Positions 1 through 4,696 of a stretch of 8,225 bases of DNA are shown here, one piece after another. Each line of letters starts with the position of its first letter. Position 1 is the stretch's first letter. The notes under the pieces are model-generated. The model was not told the DNA's origin, did no database searches, and saw only the letters and a list, made by a program, of their open reading frames with translations. Position numbers and translations under genes: made by a program. Location of the stretch: positions 1 to 8,225 of the forward strand of contig DATFRP010000259.1 of the NCBI GenBank assembly GCA_035263125.1. Reading direction: 5' to 3'. The stretch comes from Gp6-AA40 sp035263125. GTDB lineage: Bacteria; Acidobacteriota; Vicinamibacteria; Vicinamibacterales; UBA2999.

Positions 1-142
1 CGTCCCGCGACATGCCCGCGGACACCAGCGTATCGACGTGCGCGTCGAGATGCGCCCGCCACTCCGCTTCCATGTCCGCTTCGAGTCGTCTTCGGCGAAC
101 GAGCGCTGACACGAAGGACCGCAGACGCGGAAGGAGGTTCAT
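1..142 (-). CDS. ADOP-family ABC transporter permease, N-terminal fragment (cut by window edge)
   Basis: Only the first 47 codons lie in the window; the gene runs off the left edge. The ATG at 142-140 overlaps the TGA of the upstream PadR gene (141-139) as ATGA, so the two are translationally coupled. The peptide opens with a hydrophobic/basic stretch (MNLLPRLRSFVSALVRRRRL), then an acidic-amphipathic helix with EADMEAEWRAHLDAHVD and a final GMSRD. This matches the cytoplasmic permease prefix found at the N-terminus of ADOP permeases (pattern: short basic helix, RRRLExDMExE, xxHL, later AGMSxxEA). Full-length members are usually around 800 residues with MacB-like periplasmic domains and two FtsX-type membrane regions; none of that is visible here. 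Family membership is inferred from the prefix and from the adjacent PadR gene, a pairing typical of Acidobacteriota. The substrate is unknown. Confidence 0.82.
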   Translation of the reverse strand, partial: MNLLPRLRSFVSALVRRRRLEADMEAEWRAHLDAHVDTLVSAGMSRD

Positions 143-480
143 AGGTCCTCCGGGGCTGCAGCGAGCACCAGGCCGATCGCTTCAGAAAAGCGCTTCCAGT
201 ACGCGGCTTCGTCTTTGAGCCGGCGGCGTCCGGCTGCGGTCAAACGGTAGAACTTCGCCTTGCGCTTGTTTTCGGACTCACCCCAATCAGAGGCGATCAA
301 ACCCTGATGCTCGAGGCGATAGAGCGCGGGGTACAACGATCCCTGCTGAATCTGCAACGCGTCGCGCGAGATCTGCTGGATGCGCAGGAGGACGCCGTAG
401 CCGTGCTCGGGGCGCAGCGAGACGGCTTTGAGGATCAGGAGGTCAAGTGTGCCCTGCAGGAGCTCCGTCGTCGTCGCCAT
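139..480 (-). CDS. PadR-family transcriptional repressor
   Basis: This is a 113-residue protein of the short PadR type (about 105-115 aa): a winged helix followed by a single C-terminal dimerisation helix. The N-terminus TELLQGTLDLLILKAV (5-20) and HGYGVLLRIQQIS (26-38) match the family signature. Residues 47-62 (GSLYPALYRLEHQGLI) form the recognition helix region. Residues 71-88 (NKRKAKFYRLTAAGRRRL) form the basic wing, and the rest is an amphipathic helix. The start is supported by AGGAG about 9 nt upstream on the minus strand (plus 490-494). It overlaps the downstream ADOP permease start by 4 bp, so it heads a two-gene operon. Family knowledge says such PadR proteins repress their own operon and release DNA on binding a small ligand; the repeated CTAGGAGAG elements in its promoter fit this. 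The ligand is unknown. Confidence 0.94.
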   Translation of the reverse strand: MATTTELLQGTLDLLILKAVSLRPEHGYGVLLRIQQISRDALQIQQGSLYPALYRLEHQGLIASDWGESENKRKAKFYRLTAAGRRRLKDEAAYWKRFSEAIGLVLAAAPEDL

Positions 481-487
481 GAGGTGA

Positions 488-528
488 CTCTCCTAGAACG
501 CCATAGAGAGTATCGCCCGCTCTCCTAG
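488..528. promoter_or_regulatory. Candidate PadR operator: two direct CTCTCCTAG repeats with a GAGAG between
   Basis: CTCTCCTAG occurs at 488-496 and again at 520-528. The start-to-start distance is 32 bp, close to three helical turns. An inverted GAGAG (506-510) sits between them. The distal copy falls in the spacer between the -35 and -10 of the PadR promoter; the proximal copy overlaps the likely transcript start and the Shine-Dalgarno sequence. That placement fits autorepression, but part of the repeat is itself the ribosome binding site AGGAG, so the proximal match could be coincidental. Confidence 0.45.
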
Positions 529-536
529 GATGTCAA
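507..536 (-). promoter_or_regulatory. Probable sigma-70 promoter of the PadR-ADOP operon
   Basis: On the minus strand a perfect TTGACA lies at 536-531. It is followed after 18 bp by TACTCT at 512-507, which matches TATAAT at positions 1, 2 and 6. Transcription would start near position 500, about 20 nt before the PadR ATG. The -35 and spacing are good and the -10 is mediocre, as expected for a repressible promoter. Confidence 0.6.
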
Positions 537-557
537 GGAGTGCCGCTGAGGAACGCT

Positions 558-566
558 TGATAGAAT
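558..566 (+). promoter_or_regulatory. Candidate extended -10 element for the serine hydrolase gene
   Basis: TGA directly followed by TAGAAT (561-566) resembles an extended -10 box. No convincing -35 is seen at 16-18 bp upstream. The predicted start site, near 573-575, coincides with an in-frame ATG at 575, while the ATG with a Shine-Dalgarno lies at 605. The same TAGAAT core appears upstream of two other genes in this window. Confidence 0.4.
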
Positions 567-594
567 CCGGCGTCATGCGAGTGGATCGTTCTCT

Positions 595-600
595 GGAGGG
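595..600 (+). promoter_or_regulatory. Ribosome binding site that decides the serine hydrolase start
   Basis: GGAGGG ends 4 nt before the ATG at 605, whose product begins MKKLFLLILL, a clean signal peptide. The more upstream in-frame ATGs at 530 and 575 have no such site. This favours 605 as the start. Confidence 0.65.
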
Positions 601-604
601 CCGC

Positions 605-2068
605 ATGAAGAAGTTGTTCCTATTGATCCTGTTGGCCGTGATGACCCAGCGCGCTCTTACGCAGACAGGAATCGCCGGCTATTGGCGGGCGGCCAGCGTC
701 GTGCCGGACGGGACGCCCGATGGCGCGGTCCTCCAGTTCACGATGGAACTCAACGCAGACGGCGCTTCCGTCACTGGAACAGTGACAGGTGCTCCCATCA
801 TGATCAGTGGGGGACGCATCGAGGGAACCGCGGTCATCCTGAATGGCGTCAACACGGACAACAAGCAGGCGATTTCACTCACGGGCGACCTGTCGGGAAG
901 CGAAATCGTCTTCAGCGCTGTCGGGCTCGCGCCCGAGCTCGTTCATCTCGTGGCGCGTCGGGTCACACGCCCGGAGACGCTCATCGGCAGCGTGTCGGAT
1001 GCCGCCCTGATGCAGCAGTTACTCAAGCGGGCCAACGTGCCGGGCGTGAGCATTGCCGTGATCAAAGATTTCAAGCTGGCGCGTGCGGTTGCCTACGGAG
1101 TCGCCGATTCCGAGATGGGCACGCCGGTGACCACCCGTACGATGTTCCAGGCGGGCTCGATCAGTAAGACCGTCGCGGCCATGGCGTCGCTCAAGGCGGT
1201 CCAAGAGAAGCGATTCACGCTGGATCAGGACGTCAACACGATTCTGAAATCGTGGAAGCTGCCGATTGGCGAATTCTCCAGAGCAAGTCCCGTTACACCC
1301 CGCATGTTGATGAGTCACGTGTCCGGCACGGGCGATGGTTTCGGGTTCCCCGGCTACACACCAGGAACGAGGCTGCCCACGCTGCAGCAGATCCTTGATG
1401 GTGTCCCACCGTCGAATACTCGCGCAGTCCGGCTCGAACGCGCACCGATGACGGCAGAGAAATACTCGGGTGGCGGCGTGATGGTGCAACAGCTCGCGCT
1501 CATGGATGCGGTAGGAAAGCCGTTCGCGCAGATTGCGCGCGAATGGATCTTCGATCCCTTGGGGATGGCCGACAGCACGTTCGAGCAGCCGCTGCCTGTC
1601 ACACGCCACCAGCAGGCCGCGCACGCTCACGATGCGACAGGTGCGAAACCGCAAACGAACGAGCCGTGGCGTGTGTTCCCGGAGCAGGCGGCCGCCGGCC
1701 TCTGGACGACGCCAACGGACCTGGCCCGGTTCGTAATCGACGTGCAGCTCGCGCTCCAGCGTCGTCCTTCACGCGTCCTCTCACCCGCGGTAGCGCGGGA
1801 GATGATTACGCCGGTCGGCGTTGGGGGCTACGCGGTAGGCTTCGCAATCCTGAAGCAAGGCGAGGGTTGGTATTTCATGCACAACGGCAGCACGTTCGGA
1901 TTCCGGGCCTCTTTATACGCGCACAGCACCAAAGGTTACGGCGCTGCCATCATGACGAACGGCGCGGGCGGAGACGCGCTGATCGCGCAAGTGCTGCGGA
2001 TGATCCAGCAGGAGTACAAGTGGGATGCGCTCGATCCGTCGATCCCACGGCGCTACGGACCCGAATAG
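605..2068 (+). CDS. Secreted serine hydrolase, class C beta-lactamase / penicillin-binding-like family
   Basis: This is a 487-residue exported protein. Residues 1-20 form a signal peptide (MKKLFLLILLAVMTQRALTQ). Residues 24-118 form a beta-rich domain with the pattern GYWRA, LNADGASVTGTV, GGRIEGTAV and TGDLSGSEIVFS, which resembles the small beta domain on many secreted acidobacterial hydrolases. The catalytic domain (about 125-470) carries all three motifs of the family: SISK at 185-188 (nucleophile Ser185, Lys188), YSG at 287-289, and HNG at 426-428 in the position of the KTG/HxG motif. It should therefore be an active serine hydrolase (D-amino-acid peptidase, esterase or beta-lactamase); the sequence does not say which. 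The ATG at 605 is preferred for its GGAGGG site; in-frame ATGs at 530 and 575 exist. It converges on the O-methyltransferase gene with only 5 bp between stop codons and no terminator hairpin. Confidence 0.93.
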   Translation: MKKLFLLILLAVMTQRALTQTGIAGYWRAASVVPDGTPDGAVLQFTMELNADGASVTGTVTGAPIMISGGRIEGTAVILNGVNTDNKQAISLTGDLSGSEIVFSAVGLAPELVHLVARRVTRPETLIGSVSDAALMQQLLKRANVPGVSIAVIKDFKLARAVAYGVADSEMGTPVTTRTMFQAGSISKTVAAMASLKAVQEKRFTLDQDVNTILKSWKLPIGEFSRASPVTPRMLMSHVSGTGDGFGFPGYTPGTRLPTLQQILDGVPPSNTRAVRLERAPMTAEKYSGGGVMVQQLALMDAVGKPFAQIAREWIFDPLGMADSTFEQPLPVTRHQQAAHAHDATGAKPQTNEPWRVFPEQAAAGLWTTPTDLARFVIDVQLALQRRPSRVLSPAVAREMITPVGVGGYAVGFAILKQGEGWYFMHNGSTFGFRASLYAHSTKGYGAAIMTNGAGGDALIAQVLRMIQQEYKWDALDPSIPRRYGPE

Positions 2069-2073
2069 GCATG

Positions 2074-2721
2074 TCAGCGCTTCACCGCGAGCATGATGCC
2101 GTCGCGTACGGGGAGCACCGAGGTCGTCCATTCCGGAGACGTCGTGAGCAGCCTGGTCATCTCACGTACGCCTTGGGTGTCCGGCGACGAGTCGCGCGGC
2201 TCGAAGATCCGGCCGCTCCACAGTATGTTGTCGACGATCAGGACGCCGCCGGCGCGCAGCTTTGCCGCGATGACGGGAAGCGATTCCGGGTACGCCCGTT
2301 TGTCGATGTCGTTGAAAACGAGATCGAAGGGTCCGGGTTGGGCGCGCAGCGCGTCGACCGCTTCACCGACGTGGTATTCGACGATGCCGCGATATCCCAT
2401 GGCATCCAGGCCCCGGCGAGCACGGTGTGACAGCACTTCGTCCCATACTACGTGATGCACGACACCGCCGCCGTTCTCCTGTACGGCGCGCGCGAACCAC
2501 GCAGTCGAGTAACCGAATCCAGAGCCCAATTCGAATACATGGCGTGCGCCGATCATCCGTGTGAGCTGGTAGCAGAGATGCCCGACGACCGGGCCGATGA
2601 TCGGGAATCGCTGTTCCCGAGCGTACGCTTCCATGGCCTGGAGCTCAGGCGGGCGGTCGGGCACCAATGTCTCGAGGTAGTTGACGACTTGATCGGCGAC
2701 GAATGACCGCATCCCACTCAT
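2074..2721 (-). CDS. SAM-dependent O-methyltransferase, family 3 (catechol/CCoA OMT-like)
   Basis: This is a 215-residue cytoplasmic protein without a signal peptide, a usual length for bacterial family 3 O-methyltransferases (COG4122). The SAM-binding motif I is FELGSGFGYST (63-73). The divalent metal site of the family is visible as Asp138 in FNDIDK (136-141) and Asp164-Asn165 in VDNILWSG (163-170). The C-terminus RDGIMLAVKR is also typical. It should methylate a hydroxyl group, probably of a phenolic or catechol-like small molecule, in a metal-dependent way; the substrate cannot be read from the sequence. ATG 2721 gives the longest product; Met4 (2712) is an alternative, and neither has a good Shine-Dalgarno sequence. 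It is transcribed in the same direction as the VOC gene upstream but separated from it by 121 bp with a large inverted repeat, so they are probably not one operon. Confidence 0.93.
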   Translation of the reverse strand: MSGMRSFVADQVVNYLETLVPDRPPELQAMEAYAREQRFPIIGPVVGHLCYQLTRMIGARHVFELGSGFGYSTAWFARAVQENGGGVVHHVVWDEVLSHRARRGLDAMGYRGIVEYHVGEAVDALRAQPGPFDLVFNDIDKRAYPESLPVIAAKLRAGGVLIVDNILWSGRIFEPRDSSPDTQGVREMTRLLTTSPEWTTSVLPVRDGIMLAVKR

Positions 2722-2726
2722 CCACA

Positions 2727-2788
2727 GGAGAAACGGAGGATCGGAGAATCGCCTTTTCTGCTAATCACAAACCGTCCTCCGTTTCTCC
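2727..2788. repeat. Perfect 14-bp inverted repeat with a 34-nt loop in the VOC-OMT spacer
   Basis: GGAGAAACGGAGGA (2727-2740) is exactly complementary to TCCTCCGTTTCTCC (2775-2788). The outer ACAGGAG (2724-2730) pairs with CTCCTGT (2793-2799) if GTTCCTCC-like extra bases on the right are looped out. The loop is 2741-2774. No T-run follows either arm, so it is not a classical Rho-independent terminator. It could be a structured 5' element of the OMT transcript, a transcript end acting without a T-tract, or a copy of a dispersed intergenic repeat. Confidence 0.75.
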
Positions 2789-2827
2789 GTTCCTCCTGTT
2801 AGTCCGTTTCCTCCGCCCCCCTCCGTT
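2778..2827 (+). repeat. Pyrimidine-rich tract with four TCCGTT copies
   Basis: TCCGTT recurs at 2778-2783, 2786-2791, 2803-2808 and 2822-2827, in a nearly all-pyrimidine run just after the VOC stop codon. The reverse complement AACGGA is at 2732-2737 in the left arm of the inverted repeat. This looks like a degenerate short-unit repeat of the intergenic kind. I see no open reading frame worth calling in it. Confidence 0.55.
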
Positions 2828-2842
2828 CCTGCTACATCTGAC

Positions 2843-4000
2843 TCACGCCGGCGGCAGCGGGGGACACAGCTCGCCGAGCAGTCCACCGCCGCCGCAGTAC
2901 CTCACGTCCTGAATCTGCATCGCGAGACCATCTGGATCGGTGAAGTACAACTCCGGCGTTCCACCTTCGGCGCCGCCGCGATTCGGCATGCGCAGCGAGA
3001 TGTAGGTGACGAGGGGTGAGCGCCCCTGACCGTCCTGCTGTTTGAGTCCGTAGCTGACAAGCAGTTTGGTCACTGCTGCGGAATCGAAGTTCTCGATCGC
3101 GACGCAGGAATGATCGATGCCCGCGGGGCGCGCCGGTGCGCCGCCGCCCGCAGCACCGCGACCGGGGACAGCCGGCGGCGCCGTCGTACCGCCGCCCGCA
3201 GCACCGCGACCGGGGACAGCCGGTGGAGCAGCCGCACCCCCGCCGCGCGTCGGACCACCGCCGCCGATGAACATCAGGAAGTGGGCGCCGGTGCCGATCT
3301 GCCAGGCCGGTGTCGCCGCCTGATAGACCATCGGCTTCAGACCGAACAGCTCCAGGTACATCGGCACCGTGTTTGGATCGCTTGCCGCAATCGTGAAGTG
3401 ACTCGTGTCCTTCAGTGCCATGAGGCCGGTTTTGGGCGAGCGCTCCGCGACCGGACAGACGTTGCCGAGCGCGCCGCTCCCGCCGCAGTAGCTGAGGTCG
3501 TGCAACTGGAAGACCACGCCGCTTGGATCGGCGACGAACAGATCGCGCGTGCTGCCGTCAGGCGAACCGCCCTCGTCCTGCTTCCGTGTGCGAACCAGCG
3601 CCTGCTTCGGTCCTGGTTTGTCGGCGCCCGCTGCCGCCGTAGTGATGCCGTGCGCCGCCAGCGTCTGCATCGCGCGATCGACCGAGAAGTCCTGCACGCC
3701 GAAGCCGAAGGCGCTGATGCTCGGACGCTCGCCCGCGGCAGCCTGGCGCAGCGCGAGGAACCGCGGCCCATTGCCGATGCGGAGCAGCACCGTCGAACCC
3801 TGCCGCGCCTGCACCGGCATGCCGAAGAGTCCTTGATAGAACTCGAGCGATCGCTTGACGTCGCTGACCGTCAGCGTGATCTGGCTCAGTCCGTTGACCC
3901 GGAAGGTCGGCTGAGCCGGCCCTTGAGCGAGCAGACGCGGCGCCACGGCGAGCGCGGGAAGCGAGGCGAGGAATTCCCGGCGGGGGATCGATGATGTCAT
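2843..4000 (-). CDS. Tat-exported protein with two VOC (glyoxalase/bleomycin-resistance-like) domains
   Basis: This is 385 residues from ATG 4000. A twin-arginine signal is clear: PRREFLASLPALAVAPRLLAQ (RR at 7-8, cleavage near residue 26). The first VOC half spans about 37-170 (GLSQITLTVSDVKRSLEFYQGLFG to DLFVADPSGVVFQLHD); the second spans about 199-368 (SHFTIAASD, LELFGLKP, IDHSCVAIENFD, LYFTDPDGLAMQIQD). Each half ends in the same motif, YCGGSGALGNVC (171-182) and YCGGGGLLGELC (368-379), showing an internal duplication. The usual glyoxalase metal ligands are altered: the glutamate expected near the end of each half reads Gln, and the first His of domain 1 reads Gln40. Glyoxalase activity is therefore doubtful; it may be a binding protein or a divergent dioxygenase. 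A low-complexity Gly/Ala/Pro insert (246-294) interrupts the second half. A much longer reading frame exists upstream of 4000, but it lacks start signals and runs antisense into the sigma gene. Confidence 0.88.
   Translation of the reverse strand: MTSSIPRREFLASLPALAVAPRLLAQGPAQPTFRVNGLSQITLTVSDVKRSLEFYQGLFGMPVQARQGSTVLLRIGNGPRFLALRQAAAGERPSISAFGFGVQDFSVDRAMQTLAAHGITTAAAGADKPGPKQALVRTRKQDEGGSPDGSTRDLFVADPSGVVFQLHDLSYCGGSGALGNVCPVAERSPKTGLMALKDTSHFTIAASDPNTVPMYLELFGLKPMVYQAATPAWQIGTGAHFLMFIGGGGPTRGGGAAAPPAVPGRGAAGGGTTAPPAVPGRGAAGGGAPARPAGIDHSCVAIENFDSAAVTKLLVSYGLKQQDGQGRSPLVTYISLRMPNRGGAEGGTPELYFTDPDGLAMQIQDVRYCGGGGLLGELCPPLPPA
3141..3236. repeat. 48-bp tandem repeat, two copies, in frame inside the VOC gene
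   Basis: The units are 3141-3188 and 3189-3236. The first 35 bp are identical and the last 13 bp match at 8 positions. The period is 16 codons, giving APPAVPGRGAAGGG twice in the protein (257-286). This looks like recent in-frame expansion of a flexible surface loop. Confidence 0.9.
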
Positions 4001-4007
4001 GCCGCGA

Positions 4008-4013
4008 ATTCTA
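4008..4013 (-). promoter_or_regulatory. Candidate -10 box of the VOC gene, implying a leaderless transcript
   Basis: TAGAAT reads on the minus strand from 4013 to 4008, only 7 nt before the ATG at 4000, so transcription would start at or next to the start codon. The box is flanked by a perfect 6-bp inverted repeat (CCGCGA 4002-4007 and TCGCGG 4015-4020). No Shine-Dalgarno sequence is present, which agrees with leaderless initiation. Confidence 0.45.
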
Positions 4014-4053
4014 CTCGCGGGGAGCTGTTCCTTGGTTCTTGTGTTTTTTCGGC

Positions 4054-4073
4054 GCCGAGTGGAACTCCTCGGC
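4054..4073 (+). promoter_or_regulatory. Inverted repeat with an ECF-like -35 (GGAACT) upstream of the sigma gene
   Basis: GCCGAG (4054-4059) pairs with CTCGGC (4068-4073) around an 8-nt centre containing GGAACT (4061-4066), the -35 core recognised by many ECF sigma factors. GTGTT (4041-4045) and AACAC (4074-4078) could extend the stem if bases are bulged. A matching -10 is not evident: GTAAT at 4086-4090 is 19 bp away. Autoregulation by the encoded sigma factor is possible but unproven. Confidence 0.25.
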
Positions 4074-4096
4074 AACACGAAGGAAGTAATAAGAGC

Positions 4097-4696
4097 ATGG
4101 ACGAACCGGCCGGGCCGACCGATGCGGACCTCGTGGCGCAAGCGCGTGCTGGTGACCGTGATGCGTTTGGCGAGCTGTACACGCGGCATGAAGGCTCGAT
4201 TTATCGATTTGCCGTCCACATGACGGGCTCAGCCACGTTGGCCGAGGACATTGTTCAGGAGGTCTTCGTGGCCTTCATGGGCAGCCTCGCCCGGTTCGAC
4301 GTTCAAAGCTCGCTGCGAGCGTATCTCTACGGCATTGCCCGCCATCTGACGCTGAAGCGCTTGCAACGGGAGAGGCGGCTCGTGTGGCTCGACCCCGCTG
4401 TCGACTCTGCGCAACATGCGGTCGAGGCCCGGTTCGCCGAGCGTCTCGAGAGACGAGACGACCTCCGGCTGTTACGGCGTGCCATCGTGGCATTGCCGCC
4501 GCGCTATCGCGAGGTGCTCGTCCTGTGCGATTTGCACAAGTTGTCCTATGACGTAGCGGCGGCTTCGATCGGCTGCCCCGTCGGAACGGTCCGATCGAGG
4601 CTCCATCGCGCGCGAGAGGCGCTCGCGACGAAAGTGCAGAGGTTGATGAACGCGCCAACCGAACTCTCGCGCAGCTCTGAGGGATTAGTCATATGA
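4097..4696 (+). CDS. ECF-type RNA polymerase sigma factor
   Basis: This is a 199-residue cytoplasmic sigma-70 family protein of group 4 (ECF). Region 2 spans about 24-94 with FGELYTRHEGSIYRFAVHMT and the core-binding/-10 recognition stretch AEDIVQEVFVAFMGSLARFD (49-68). Region 4 spans about 123-178 with ALPPRYREVLVLCDLHKLSY and a helix-turn-helix DVAAASIGCPVGTVRSRLHRAR (152-173). Region 3 is absent, as in all ECF factors. AAGGAAG (4080-4086) lies about 10 nt before the ATG. The stop codon overlaps the start of the FecR-like gene as ATGA (4693-4696), so the two are co-translated. The usual reading of such a pair is a sigma factor held inactive by its membrane partner and released by an external signal. 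Target promoters are unknown; the gene's own upstream region contains GGAACT. Confidence 0.95.
   Translation: MDEPAGPTDADLVAQARAGDRDAFGELYTRHEGSIYRFAVHMTGSATLAEDIVQEVFVAFMGSLARFDVQSSLRAYLYGIARHLTLKRLQRERRLVWLDPAVDSAQHAVEARFAERLERRDDLRLLRRAIVALPPRYREVLVLCDLHKLSYDVAAASIGCPVGTVRSRLHRAREALATKVQRLMNAPTELSRSSEGLVI

Noticed and set aside
530..604. ATG 530 as start of the serine hydrolase
   Set aside because: It lies upstream of the likely promoter (-10 at 561-566), overlaps the -35 of the PadR promoter, and would put 25 polar residues before the signal peptide.
1019..1654. A 211-codon minus-strand frame opposite the serine hydrolase
   Set aside because: No domain pattern, and it lies opposite the catalytic SISK and YSG motifs of a clear gene; third-position G+C explains it.
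1543..2430. A 295-codon plus-strand frame spanning the serine hydrolase and O-methyltransferase genes
   Set aside because: It overlaps the ends of two well-supported genes on opposite strands, and its translation is Arg-rich without any family pattern.
2727..2788. Rho-independent terminator
   Set aside because: The stem is perfect but the loop is 34 nt and no T-run follows on either strand.
3141..3236. CRISPR-like repeat
   Set aside because: Only two directly adjacent copies with no spacers, in frame inside a protein gene; it is a coding tandem repeat.
3110..3994. A 294-codon open frame on the plus strand opposite the VOC gene
   Set aside because: Its product is Arg/Ala-rich low-complexity sequence with no recognisable domain, and the opposite strand has clear Tat, VOC and duplicated motifs. 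It is a shadow frame favoured by high G+C.
4001..4219. N-terminal extension of the VOC reading frame to 4219
   Set aside because: The extra 73 residues precede a perfect Tat signal at ATG 4000, run antisense into the sigma gene, and have no promoter or ribosome binding site.
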